Positions 1 through 14,908 of a stretch of DNA of 39,907 bases are shown here, one piece after another; positions within the stretch are counted from its first letter, which is position 1, and each line of letters opens with the position of its first letter. Origin of the DNA: Heterotrichella gracilis. Lineage: Eukaryota; Sar; Xanthophyceae; Tribonematales; Xanthonemataceae. The position numbers and the translations under genes are program-made. The notes under the pieces are model-generated. The model was not told the origin of the DNA, did no database searches, and saw only the letters and a program-made list of their open reading frames with translations. Location: positions 1 to 39,907 of the forward strand of contig JAULBX010027219.1 of NCBI GenBank assembly GCA_032358255.1. The letters are read 5' to 3'.

Positions 1-619
1 AAAACATCCTGGGCATTGAAGTGCCACCCCCATTTTCGCCCATTAAAACCTTACTCGATTACGTGGCTCCCACTGTAATTGGTTGGTATAAAGTTACATG
101 CATCCCAGCAATGCAGCCAGTTTAGCAGTCAGTCTTGCGCGCCCGGCGCCAAGGGGTCCAGTCTTAGCATTAATTTAGTATCCTGGTGGCGTGTTCAAGA
201 ACTGGATGGCCTGGAATCCATCCAAGATGGACCTGGTGGGGGCAGGTGCGGAGGGGGGTACTAGGGTTATGGCGCAGGGTTACTAGGGTCCTGGCGCGGG
301 GATGCTAGGGTTCTGGTGCGGGGTTTTTGAGGTCAGCGATTGCTATTTTCTGGCGTACATATGGAAACGCGTGTGAGGGTTTGCCAGTATTAATGTGGCT
401 CCTGCCCATGCCTGCGATCCCATGGCTCCTATCAGGCACTGGTTAGGGTTTAGGGGTCAGGGTTTCAAGGCGCTCTCGGGTTGTGTGCTGGTGTTTGGCC
501 CGCCTACTGCCAATGTTCCCTTGCTTTGCCTGACCAATGTCGCTGTACCGTGCCTTACCATGCAGCCAATGCTGCTATTATTCCCTAGGCTAATGAGTGC
601 ACCCTTTCATTTCTTTCAG
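1..619. other. Upstream part of PRXL2-like gene or intergenic; no exon recognised
   Basis: No coding exon could be assigned here. Positions about 243-333 hold an imperfect short tandem repeat built on 'ctagggtt...ggcgcgggg' units. The stretch just before 620 ends in a good 3' splice site (ttctttcag). The earlier exons of the PRXL2-like gene should lie upstream, partly outside the window. Confidence 0.4.
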
Positions 620-691
620 GCACTCCAGCAGAGTGATGTGCTTGTGGTTGATGGCTGGCTCCTGGCCCACTATGACTCCAGCCCGGCCTGA
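620..691 (+). pseudogene. Spare copy of the PRXL2 terminal exon
   Basis: An acceptor (ttctttcag, 611-619) is followed by 23 codons and a stop at 689-691. The peptide begins ALQQSDVLVVDGWLLAHYD, clearly a diverged copy of the exon at 791-922 (ALQQGGVLVFDGRRLLLAHY). Compared with the downstream exon it has small internal deletions and stops early, losing the HADFDEVLKLA end. It is in the same phase (0), so it could serve as an alternative last exon giving a shortened C-terminus. A decayed tandem copy is more likely, because the same kind of exon-edge copy occurs in the other genes here. Confidence 0.6.
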
Positions 692-790
692 TTGCTGCCA
701 CTGTATCTACATATACTGTGGGATACCATCTTGGTTGTCAATGGTGGTATCATTCCCTTGACTGACGCATGCAATCGCCCCTTTTCGCAG

Positions 791-922
791 GCGCTCCAGC
801 AGGGTGGTGTGCTTGTGTTTGACGGCAGGCGCCTGCTGCTGGCCCACTATGACCCCAGCACAGGCTCCCATGCCGACTTTGACGAGGTGCTCAAGCTGGC
901 CACGCAGCCCCCCAAGCCATAA
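791..922 (+). CDS. AhpC/TSA thioredoxin-like (PRXL2/AAED1-type) protein, last exon only
   Basis: The acceptor ttttcgcag (782-790) leads in phase 0 into 43 codons and a stop. The peptide ALQQGGVLVFDGRRLLLAHY, followed by DPSTGSHADFDEVLKLA, matches the C-terminal strand-helix of the peroxiredoxin-like 2 (AhpC/TSA antioxidant, FAM213/AAED1) family, which typically has QQGG-x-V then a H-x-DP-x-TG-x-HA pattern before the last helix. The thioredoxin fold and its redox cysteines would lie in upstream exons that I cannot see, so activity cannot be judged. A decayed repeat of its 3' end follows at 923-1012. The family call rests on this short exon. Confidence 0.6.
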   Translation, partial: ALQQGGVLVFDGRRLLLAHYDPSTGSHADFDEVLKLATQPPKP

Positions 923-1012
923 ACCCTAGCTTAGGGTATGGAGATGCACCTGTCGACTTTTCACACAGTAGTGAAGGTGGCCTCGCAGCACTCCAAACCC
1001 TAGCTTAGGGTA
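921..1012 (+). repeat. Duplicated exon-end and telomere-like junction
   Basis: The 18-base string aaaccctagcttagggta occurs at 921-938 and again at 995-1012. Each is preceded by a related piece of the PRXL2 exon end (ggccacgcagccccccaa at about 899-916; ggcctcgcagcactcca at about 979-995). This is a short tandem duplication of the 3' end of the last exon plus a telomere-like element. Confidence 0.6.
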
Positions 1013-2369
1013 CGAAGACGGGCATGTGCGGACTTGTGGCTGGGCATCGGCCCTGGATGGGGGGCGGCGGGGCTGGTTTGCGTCATGCGAGGAAGGGCTG
1101 TGGGGGGATGTGGTGGAGGTGCAGAGTGATGGGAGGCGGGCGGTGTCTTATGCCATGCTGTGGCCTCGGCGCGCAGCTGCCAGATATGATGCCCTGCTGC
1201 CAAATGCGTGGAGACACGCACGTGGCGGGGCTGACCCACAGGCAGCTGCTGATTGCTGGGCCCAGCGTGGCGGGGCCACTTGCCTTGACCCCCCTCTTCG
1301 CACCTCGTTGAAGGAAATGGAAGAAGATGTGCAGCTTACGGGCACACGTGTGCCAGGTAGTTGCAATTATGGACTTTTGTGATAAGGTGGTTGTTGTACT
1401 AAAGGTAGGGGCACACGGTGTTATACTATGGTGGCCACACGCCCTGGACTATCAGGACTTGCCCTGTCTTCAGGGTTTAGGGTTTAGCAGCGCCCAGGGG
1501 TCAGCCCGGGGGTTTGACCATATGGGCCAAACCTCTGTCAAGACAGCTGCTTATAACTGTTGCGAAGGTTATAGGCTGTATGTGGACAATAAAATGGAAG
1601 TAATATCATTCAGGGTTGGATTCTCCGAAGCCATAGCATTGCAGTTGGGAAATTCAGTTGATGTTTTGTGTGTATGCTATATTCGATCACTGTTGCTTAG
1701 TGGTACCTGGAATAAACATGCTCTGCACCTGGCGCTGTTGCGCGTTTATCTGTAGCACCGTCGGCTTCAACCTGTACACTAACTGGGATGGTACCAAAGG
1801 TACACTACTTTTCACAGGTGGTTCTTTTGTCAACTTTGTCACCCTGTTGCCCCGCAAATTGCAAGGAAGAGGGTGTAACGTTGATACCCTGTTCAAAACT
1901 GACGCCACCACCACCTGCCCCTGATCCTTGGCTTCAAACACCACTTGCTGCCTGGAACCCTGCTAGGTTTGTCACGGAATCGTGACAGGTGGCAACGCCC
2001 TTGAAACCGCGAGGGTGCACCAATCTGACCAGTGGGGTTCTGCTGCTGTGCCACCAGCTGTTGCTGCACAGAAGCAGACGGCCGGCCAACACAAGTCCCT
2101 TAATAAGGGCAGGCCTCCGTATGAACCATCACCGCCCCACACAGGCCAGCCATGCACTGTGGCAGGCTGCCAGCCAAGCACTGGAGGCCTCCACCTCACA
2201 GGCTCGGTGTGGGAACTGCACCCGCCAGTTATGCACTGTGCGTTGGCTGTCACATGGGCGTGGGCAGCTGATGTTCCAGCCAGGACACCTCTGGGCCAGA
2301 GAATGCAAGCTGTGACCTTGTGCCACAGGAGCTGTATTGTAACGACAAATCAGCAGGTGATCCACCGAG
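1013..2369. other. No assignable gene; one coding-like stretch
   Basis: Positions about 1026-1356 on the plus strand stay open in one frame with coding-like composition (WFASCEEGLWGDVVEV is the best-looking part) and end near a possible donor (gccag|gtagtt). I could not assign a family or find partner exons. The rest (1360-2369) shows no convincing exon and holds scattered telomere-like pieces (for example near 1480). Confidence 0.25.
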
Positions 2370-2402
2370 CTATGGTGTGTAGTTGAGCTGTTTGTCGTTA
2401 CA
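2338..2402. repeat. 12-bp perfect inverted repeat
   Basis: tgtaacgacaaa (2338-2349) is the exact reverse complement of tttgtcgttaca (2391-2402), with a 41-base loop. The proposed last SEC61B exon (2370-2387) and its acceptor lie inside the loop and right arm. A transcript of either strand could form this hairpin. Confidence 0.6.
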
Positions 2403-3777
2403 GTTCTCAGTGTGCAAACTAGTACAAGGTAAAAAGAAAGCTACATGTGTCCAGATCTGTTGGACACCATCTGACACAAAACTGACTGTCGCAAGCGCAC
2501 GGTGTTCATGACACAAACTGAGTATCAAATGCGCAGGGTGTTCATGACCTGGGGTGGCTGCCGCAACGCTGGATGTTGACAAATTGGCCTGTGCTATTGG
2601 CTGATGCTGCTGCAAAAGCCTCGCTCCATTGGTATAGCTCTCCTGCGAGCTCAAAGTTGCTGACAGGCCTCTGTTCCGCCATGCTTCTGGAGGATTGCTT
2701 AATCATTCCTTTCTGGTTCTCATCCATGCATGCAAGGCCGGGGTTGCCCTTCGCCCCCAGTTTCCCGAAAAGGAGATCGCCTTACACCCCTCGCAGCTGC
2801 AGGCATGCATACAAGCCTTTCAGGACATGGGTTTGCACTTCATGCAACTCCAAGGACAGCACACATGCAACAGCACGAAGGTGACGCGCCTCCTGCCACA
2901 CGGCGCAGCCCAACTCCCAGTGTCCCTGGGCTTACAACCACCATAGCCCAGCTCATGCATAAGTGGAGAGGCCGATGCGCACCGGACCATGCCCACTATA
3001 TGCCATGCCATGGAAAGCGAACATGCCACGGTAGTTGAGTGGGTAGTGCCTCCCTATACACGTGACAGCACAGGCATTGATTGCATAAAGAGTGTCAGTG
3101 CATAGCCGTGAACAGGCTATGACCACCGTGCTGCTTGTACATTTGAGTAGCGTCGCACCTTGCCAACTATGTGCAGGGCGGTGACGAAAAGGATGTATAG
3201 CCCGCTCATAATCAGCACCGCAACCTGCAACAGAGAGCAAGTAAAGACCTTGCATAAGGGCACAATACATGGCTCAAGACCACTCACAAAGCTCAAGTCA
3301 AGGGGCTTGGGTCAAGGCTTGCACACGACTGCCATCAGCGCAGCGCACCCAAACCAGCCTTACCGGTGAGATCTTAAGCCCTGGAGAGTCGTCAGTGTAG
3401 AATTGCATCACACCTTGCTGGATGCTCTTTGCCCCCGTGCTCCTTCCTGTGGGAACCAAGCAAAAAGGTGACTGATGGGCCCAAACATCACCTTCAGCAC
3501 CCCTCATACAGAATAACATATGGATGCATCGATGAAGAGCCCACCGTACTTCACACCCACACATCTTCCGTACTCAGCACAACTTGTTCTTTCCATCCAA
3601 GCAGCATAGTCCTTACGATGCAAGCAGTTCCCACCAGCCAAGCACCCATCCCATACCTGGTCTCCTCCGCATGGCACCAGCTGCGCCCACTGGCCCCACC
3701 CTTGTGGGTGCTCCAGCCGCAGCCGATGCACCACGAGGCACGATGGTGCTCGCCTGGCTCGCTGAACCCTTCGCCAT
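2370..3777 (-). CDS. SEC61B: Protein transport protein Sec61 subunit beta
   Basis: Minus-strand exons: 3777-3657, 3446-3364, 3224-3159 and, less surely, 2387-2370. Phases agree (1, 0, 0) and the total is 288 nt, 95 residues, normal for this family. Sec61 beta is the small tail-anchored subunit of the ER protein translocon. Exon 1 gives a flexible Ala/Gly/Ser N-terminus starting MAKGSASQAS and ending in MRRRPG. Exon 2 carries the diagnostic QFYTDDSPGLKISP block. Exon 3 is the single membrane helix, VAVLIMSGLYILFVTALH then IVGK. The proposed last exon adds LNYTP and stop; families usually continue GKLY, so this end is tentative. In-frame open sequence continues upstream of ATG 3777 to about 4473; I treat it as 5' UTR/promoter because homology begins at MAKGSASQ. 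The gene is divergent from PECT. Confidence 0.85.
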
Positions 3778-4359
3778 CGCAGGCAGGCGCTGATCTCCTT
3801 CACTAGGGGAGGGTTCTCTGATGTGCCTGGTTCTTGGAACAATGGGAATGCCGGTTGCAACAGGAAGTGACGATGGAAGCAGGGGATGAAAAGACTGGTG
3901 GAGCAGCGACTTTCTTTCACTGGATTCAGCTTGGTTCTGCTGCCAAAGCAGGTTGATCGCCCTTAAATTGGGCACAAACGTTTCACAAGCAACTTTTCTA
4001 GGCAACTCGACACCCCCGTTCCACGGCATTTCAGACGCGTCCCTTGCGTATATTTCGTGTATCTTCCTGCCAGCCAAAAAGGTGCGCATGCGACCCATCT
4101 TGTTCTCATTCACAAGTGCAGAACCCCTCTTGTTGGCAGGAATAAGCCCTTCTATTACGTTGAAACTGAATCGAACGGTTCCCTGGGCGTCACGCAGCAC
4201 ATGCATGCGCCTTTGACGTGGACAGGTGAGATGGCGGTGGCGGTGTCGGAGAGTTAGCCCTGCTCCAGTGGAGATGGTGGCACGTTTATTCAGCTCATGA
4301 CCCAGAAAAGCAAGATTTCTTTGGGCTGGTAGCCACTGCAGTACCAGTGGTGCCGAGCG
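3778..4359. promoter_or_regulatory. Shared upstream region of SEC61B (-) and PECT (+)
   Basis: This 582-base interval separates the two proposed start codons and must hold both 5' UTRs and probably both promoters. No TATA box or other defined element was identified with confidence. The minus strand is open in the SEC61B frame throughout, with an in-frame ATG at 4206, so an N-terminally extended Sec61 beta of unknown relevance cannot be excluded. Confidence 0.4.
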
Positions 4360-9188
<4,829 letters not shown>

Positions 9189-10611
9189 GAAACGGAGGGT
9201 CTGTTGCGAAAAGGAAGACCATTGCCTAGGGTTGGCCGCCGCCAGTAAAACAAGGCCTACATGCAGGAGGGAAGCCTGCGTAGGGTCTGGGGGGCTACCA
9301 GGGCCGCGCAACGGAAACCCTTGCATAGGGTTTTTGCTCTGGATTGGCAAAGGGGAGGGTGTGTTGGCGGGTGGGCGCGGTGGTGGTGGTGGTTGGCCAC
9401 AGTATGGCCATGCAAGGGGAGCGCTGTGTCTGAGTGAGAACATTTGTGCACTGCCAGCATTTTGGTGTATGTACGTGGTGGCTGGGTACCCCCCCTGCCA
9501 GGGGTGTGTAGGGTCAAGGGTTGTTTACGGTATGTGTCTGGGCACTACCCTTGACAGGTTTGACACGTGGGGAAGATGACATCACTGATAGATAACAGCA
9601 CGGTAGGGCAGCGCGTGGGGTTGGTGGATTAAAGAAACCATTTTTGGGCAGAGTTTTCCCTGTTGCTGGGTTCATTATTGCGTCCTGGAGGGCGCTGGGT
9701 TTGGTTGACCGAACGCATGTTGGTGGGAATCCCCGGGACGTGGATGCTGCTTCACAGGTCTTTGTTTTTCTGGAGTGGCTAGGGGCATGTTGGAGGGTTT
9801 TCAGGGCTTTGGCTGATACCCTGCATTTGGTGTCTGACTTGTCTTGCCCTAAAAGTGCCTGAGGAAGGGTTATTGGGGTGAGCTTTTAACGCCTGCCAGA
9901 TTTTGTGCGCCGTCCATTTTTTTTGTGTTTTGTGTAACGCAGCCTGCAATCATGGGCAGTACTTTTTGGGTGAGCTAAAGGCAGAGTCCCCTCCTTTGCA
10001 GAGGGGACGATCAGCATCAGCCGATGAGGTTCAACCTGCTGTTTTCAACACGATGAGGTTGCTTTTTCACCATGTCATGGGTGTTGCCACGCATTGCCAG
10101 CGGCAATTGGGACTCAGTCACGTCCTCTCACAGGCTGGCGTCGATCTGTGTTGCGATAAGCCTTCTGAATCAGCCTATTTTCGCGGCCATCAGTTGATGT
10201 AATGCATTGCCGGTGAATGTTTCGTGACACACAGTGTCTGAAACTGCACACGATTGAAAACATACCCCCTACGATTCAGTCAGGCTGGGCAACACAAAAA
10301 ACGAGACTGCTGAGCACAGAGCAGGACTTGGGCCAAAGCAACTGTGGTCGGAAGCAAGTGGGCTGTTTTCAGGCTTTTTGAGGTTCCCGCCAAAACATTT
10401 TGTTTCCTTTTTTGGCTGTGCGTAAAAAGCGAACACTCCAGAAACAAAGAGACGGTGAACACCATCGCTTTGAACACCTTTGAGTTGCAATCACTGCGCC
10501 TGCGTGTTTATTGGCTCGTCTCCTGTGAACTTGCTTCGCGTTTGCAGCTTTGAAAACAGCTTTTGTCCTGCTGCCAGTTGGTTAACCTTGGCGAAAACCT
10601 TAGTTGTGCAG
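9189..10611. other. PECT 3' flank and spacer
   Basis: This probably contains the PECT 3' UTR, with TGTAA motifs (the green-algal polyadenylation signal) near 9932 and 10197, and then the start of the next gene. The stretch 9903-10202 is open on the plus strand but matches nothing I know. No further exon was recognised. Confidence 0.4.
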
Positions 10612-10889
10612 AGTGGTGGATGGTGGTTCTCCGTCCGCCCAGGATCCTAGCGTTGAGGAGGCGCTGGTGGTGGCGTTTTGTAGCACAAGCAACTCCGGTA
10701 AGGGTGGCTTCAACGCTTTTGATCAACGCCCAATTCGTATGCATGCATGCACATGCCATCTTAGTTGCAAACCGCCCTTTGGTGAACCCATATGACTGTA
10801 TGAGACCCGATGGAAAATTGGAGTCTACCACAGACGGCCGTGTCATCTGGAACTTTTACGAGGAGCCACCTGCATCCTCCAATGTTTGA
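10612..10889 (+). CDS. Unidentified protein, two 3' exons
   Basis: Two plus-strand segments join in phase. Exon A, 10612-10697, has acceptor ttgtgcag and donor ctccg|gtaagg and reads VVDGGSPSAQDPSVEEALV then VAFCSTSNS. Exon B, 10765-10889, has acceptor catcttag and reads ANRPLVNPYDCMRPDGKLES then TTDGRVIWNFYEEPPASSNV and stop. Codon choice and splice sites suggest a real gene end of about 70 residues, but I recognise no family and could not find the start exons upstream. A chance open reading cannot be excluded. Confidence 0.35.
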
Positions 10890-11572
10890 ATATACGTCAG
10901 ATGCATGGCCACGGGGTAAGGGGCACGTCTGCAGCTGATCGACATAGGGGCCCTCCTCTGGGATCTGCTATGAACAATGTCTGTCTAATCATCGGTGTTC
11001 GCCGCTACGTTATCAACTGGCCGGTCTGATAGACCAAGCAACACCTAAACCCATAACGTAACCCCAAAATGGGCGTTCACAACCCTGCTTGTTTTTATTA
11101 CCTTCCTGGCGTGGCAATCCAGCCCGCAGAGAAGAAGGATGCGATGTGTGCCTGGTTGCTGCCTAGGGCCGTGAGAGCATGTTGGGTCTTAATACTCTGA
11201 TTATTTCTGAAAAGCATGTTGGGTCACCAGCTGAGCATCTGCTTGCTACTTGCAGGGTTGCAAAGTACTCACCTGGCACCGGCTCGAGGTCGCTGGAAAC
11301 ATTGTCCAGTAACACGAGCTTCCTTCTCGAGTCGACACGAAGCACGTGGGAGCTCCTTTACTGCCATGGTGGCAGCAGACACCGTCACCCAACGCCCAAG
11401 CTGCACCAAGAATAATGTTTCTTGCCTGAAGAGTCAGCGAGACTGCACAGTTGACAGCCCAGTTGAACCTAGTCTCTAGCAGCACCTCATGGCGGCTCCC
11501 AGCACCTCATGGCGAGGACCCAGCCAGAAACCCTAGGCGCCAGCGCAGAGAAAACCTCCAGCCCAAGCTCCC
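10890..11572. other. Spacer, no gene seen
   Basis: This lies between the unidentified tail and the OPA3 promoter side. No exon or RNA gene was recognised. The sequence from about 11480 onward already carries repeats of the cagaaaccctagg type that belong to the OPA3 5' flank. Confidence 0.4.
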
Positions 11573-11712
11573 CAGCCACACGCCAGAAACCCTAGGAGCA
11601 GGCGCTGAAACCCTCCAACCCCAACGGGGCCACCCCCTTCTTCAAGCTCTTTGCGCTCTCCATCACCCTAGCCACGCGCCAGAAACCCTAGGAGCCGGCG
11701 CTGGAAACCCTA
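11573..11712 (+). repeat. Repeated OPA3 5' flank and start-exon fragment
   Basis: The string ccacgcgccagaaaccctaggag (one copy with 'cacac') appears at about 11576-11601 and 11673-11697. Between them, cttcttcaagctctttgcgctctccatca (about 11637-11666) is a copy of the real first exon (ctgctcttcaagctctttgctctaaccatca from 11732). The start region was therefore tandemly duplicated, and the upstream copy lost the ATG (ggggccacc against ccatggcca). Confidence 0.75.
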
Positions 11713-11723
11713 CACCCGCAGCC

Positions 11724-13417
11724 ATGGCCACGCTGCTCTTCAAGCTCTTTGCTCTAACCATCAAAACAGCCGCCAAGCCGCTGAGCAACCGATTCGAGCA
11801 CTATGTGATGAGCCACCCAACCCTGCGGGGCTACGTGTTTCGGATAGCACAGGTGCGCACAAAACCCTACCTCAGGGTAGCTCTAAAACCCTACCACAGG
11901 TGTGCATAATATTCTAGCACGACGCACCCAGCAAACCCGTCCACATGGGACACCCACAAGCTGGGATGCTGCCGCTGTTGGAATGCTGCTGAAATTGTTT
12001 AAATGGACATCCATGCCAAATTTGCATTGCAAGTTACTATGTGCCGGTGCTGCTGCCGTTGTGGTGCACGCTTGCCTTCACTCCAACCCTCAATCTGAAA
12101 CCCTCGTGGTGTCATGCGAGCCGAAAATCACGCACCAAACCCTGACCCGTTGTGGTGCCTGCCAGAAACCCTGACAGCCCGTGCGCAAACCCTTGTGTAG
12201 GGTTTGCATCGGTTCGAGGTGCGCATATCACGCAAGCTAACGATCACCCACCAAACCCTAATCCATTCTGCTGTTTCCCAAAGCCCCTGACAGCCCGTGC
12301 GCAAACCCTTGTGTAGGGTATGCATCGGTTCGAGGTGCGTATATCACGCGAGGCGGAGGGCAAGAAGGGCAAGGCGTTTGTGGGGAACATCAGTGACGAG
12401 AAGGCGCTGCAGCTGGCATCCAAAGTGGCATCCGAGGGTTTTGTGTATATGGTAAGGGTCCCGGGGTGTGAGAAGGGTTTAGTGGGCTTGATGGCAGTGC
12501 TGTAATTATGTATTGGCTTCATACGAGCCTCCTCTGATATAAAAAACGGGGGGGAAAGCTGCATTGCATTTGTGGCGAGCATCAGTGACGAGAAGGTGCT
12601 GCAACTGGCTTCCAAAGTGGCATCCGAGAGCGTTGTGTACATGGTAAGCGTCGTGTACACAAGGAGGGGTGTTGGAGGTTGGACAATTGCATGCCGTTGT
12701 TAAGAGCAGCCAGCCTTGCATACGCGGGTGTGGGCCTAGTAGCCTGGGAGTGCACAATGCCAGCGCAGCATGCTGGAGAAGCTGGAGAAGAAGCTGCCAT
12801 TATCCCAAGTATATTGGGTAATAGAAAAAAAACAAACTACACAAAAAAAGTCTGATAAATGTGGCAGTTGTCCTCTCCCGCGCTGCACGAGAAACTGTTT
12901 CATACTGTTGCAGGTGGGTGCGGGGGTAGTGGCCTGGGAGTACCAGCGCAGCAAGCGGGAGAAGCTTGAGAAGAAGGAGAAGGAGGAGGCCTTCAGGGCT
13001 TCGCTGGACGCAGTGCTGGATGGCGAGCGCAGGTAGATATAAATTTTGAGAAAATTAATTTGGTGATTTTCTGTTACTTGTTTAGCAGAGCACCTTTGCA
13101 CTTTGATACCCGGCAGTTGTTACCCTGGCTGACCATTTCGTTTCATGTCCAACTTGAGAGCCTGCACAATTTTTGGCGCCTAGAATTCCCCTGCGCTGCG
13201 CTGTGTGACAATCCTGGGTTGAATAAATAGATATTTGTTTATTTATACATCTATTTATTTTGGCGGACGCAGGCGGCTAACGATAGAGAACCAGCACCAG
13301 AACGCCATCATCCAAGCGCTGGCGGAGCGGTTGGATGAGCTGGAGAGGCAGTGCCTGGCACAGGAAGAGGCCAAGAGCAAGAAGCAGTCATCATTTTTCG
13401 GCGTGTTTGGGATGTGA
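11724..13417 (+). CDS. OPA3: OPA3-like protein
   Basis: Exons 11724-11852, 12317-12451, 12914-13032 and 13273-13417 join in phase (0, 0, 2) into 175 residues, close to human OPA3 (179). The start ATG sits in gccATGgcc. Residues 1-43 (MATLLFKLFALTIKTAAKPL then SNRFEHYV) match the family N-terminus, with its hydrophobic stretch and KP-x(2)NR motif. Residues 44-98 include HRFEVRISREAEGKK, NISDEKALQLASKVASEGFV and VGAGVVAWEYQRS, the conserved core. A charged coiled coil follows (KREKLEKKEKEE, then LAERLDELERQ), and the protein ends in SSFFGVFGM. OPA3 family proteins sit in mitochondrial membranes; their biochemical role is unsettled. Decayed exon-edge copies lie in introns 1 and 2. Confidence 0.93.
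12181..12243 (+). repeat. Copy of OPA3 exon 2 5' edge
   Basis: gtgcgcaaacccttgtgtag then ggtttgcatcggttcgaggtgcg, repeated almost exactly at 12298-12336 where the true exon 2 begins. The copy keeps the acceptor (tgtgtag) but has TTG where the exon has ATG, and it diverges after tatcacgc. Confidence 0.85.
12550..12792 (+). repeat. Copies of OPA3 exon 2 3' part and exon 3 5' part
   Basis: About 12563-12655 copies the end of exon 2 (tgtggcgagcatcagtgacg..., still with donor catg|gtaagc). About 12722-12790 copies the start of exon 3 (acgcgggtgtgggcctagta..., ending ctggagaagaagctg) without a usable acceptor. Both lie between the real exons 2 and 3. Confidence 0.85.
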
Positions 13418-14469
13418 GAGTGTGACCCTCGCTGCATGGTGGAGCTCCCGTGTGGGGAGCGGCATGAGCTGGTGGTAGATCCTAGCACTGACTGCCATCA
13501 TGCGGTTGTTGAAGGAATGCTAGATGCGCGCGTGGCAGCCATTGCCAAACCCTACAAGGAGGGTAAGGGCATGCGGCAGTTGGGATCCTCGCAGCGTGGT
13601 TGGGATGGGAGGGTGTCTGGTGGAGGTGTGGGGTGGGGGGGTCGCAATGGTAGGCAGCTGGGCAATCAATTGTCGGAAGACTGATAATCAGAACCAAAGC
13701 ACAGCAGCCTGGTGGTCATTCAGTCTTGGCATTTGGGTTGATTGGCATGCGAGCGGGGTTACCCTAGAGGGTTTGCCATCGCCTGCAGGGCAATGGGCAG
13801 TCGGCGCCCCTCGGGGCATGGGCGTGTTTGAGACTTGATGTGGATGTGATGGGCCCGGGGCGTGGGGTGAAATTAACAACAGCTGCCCTCCCCTGTTTCC
13901 CTCCCTTTTGAGATGCGAGGGTGGGGGTTTTCAGGCACCCAATGGCATGGCAGAAGGTGCCCATGGTTGGCAGCGGGGCTATGCTGTGTATTTCAGAATT
14001 TTATGTAGTTATGAGGCTTACGTGTGGCAAGTTCTACACTGTTCTACACCACTAGTGGTGGCAGGATGCGACAGCCATCACGGCCCAGACAAGCTTCGGC
14101 AAAGTTCATATGCACATGCGGTGAAGGAGAGTGTTACGTAGTTTAAGTTAATTTGCTAGTTTATTCAGTGGGGTGCACCTTGAGGGATCTGATCCCGGGC
14201 CCGCATGGCAGTACTGACTAGTGTGCGACTGCAGTACTGTCGACATGAATTGATTTCCGATAATTCATTTATTGGCGGTGGAGTTTTTTTACATGTTGAA
14301 GGTAAATTCAATTCATTCATGCAATGCAGTACCGTCGGCAACTCGAGCAGATCTGTGTCAGCTGAGTCATGAGCCTGCAATTGCTATTGATATATTATAC
14401 CGAACCGAGGGCCACGGGCTGCATGCAAAAATTAATTGCAAATTGCTTATTAATAATCGCCACTGGCAG
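13418..14469. other. OPA3 3' flank and spacer
   Basis: No full exon could be assigned. At about 14228-14243 and 14324-14339 a related string (gcagtactgtcgacat / gcagtaccgtcggcaa) occurs twice. The second reads MQYRRQLEQI and could belong to an early exon of the next gene, with the first as its decayed copy. Support is weak. Confidence 0.3.
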
Positions 14470-14908
14470 GCCCTCAAGGTACACTTGCGGCACCGGGGCA
14501 CCAACGCCATCCGGATGGCCAGACTGAACCTGGACAGTGAGATTCTGAACTGTTATGGCGCGCCAGTCGACTCGACGTGTACAGTCCGACAGTGACAGTC
14601 AGCTGCGCAGCCTGTTGTTCACTGATGTCATTGATTAAGGTTCACTTGCGCATGCATGGCGCCATGCAGCAATTGGCACTCAGTGTGCCTACACATCCAG
14701 GCAAAACCATTATGGCAAGCGCAGTGGCTTTGACTGCAGCAATGCATGTGTCACAGTAACTTTTTTTTTGTAACAAGCAGCCGCGACGGTCGTTGACGAG
14801 ATGTATGAAAGAAAGAAAGAGCTCTACAGGAAGGGGATGCACAGAGGAAGAGTAGGGAGTGGCTATCCCGCCCTACACTGGCTCGCACCAGGGCACCACA
14901 ACTACTAG
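14470..14908 (+). CDS. Unidentified small protein, two 3' exons
   Basis: Exon A, 14470-14536, has acceptor ccactggcag, reads ALKVHLRHRGTNAIRMARLN then LD, and ends at donor gaca|gtgaga in phase 1. Exon B, 14781-14908, has a poly-T tract and acceptor aacaagcag and reads AATVVDEMYERKKELYRKGM then HRGRVGSGYPALHWLAPGHH, NY and stop. The basic helix-rich character and matching phase suggest a real small protein, but I recognise no family and the start is not found. A decayed copy of the exon A start follows at about 14637-14660 (ttaaggttcacttgcgcatgca). Confidence 0.35.

Noticed and set aside
1024..1382. Plus-strand open stretch as a confident protein
   Set aside because: Coding-like composition only; no family recognised, no partner exon, and frames on the opposite strand are equally open.
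3010..3060. Possible tRNA start (gtagttgagtgggtagtgcctcc)
   Set aside because: It resembles a D-arm but there is no matching acceptor stem, anticodon arm or T-loop downstream.
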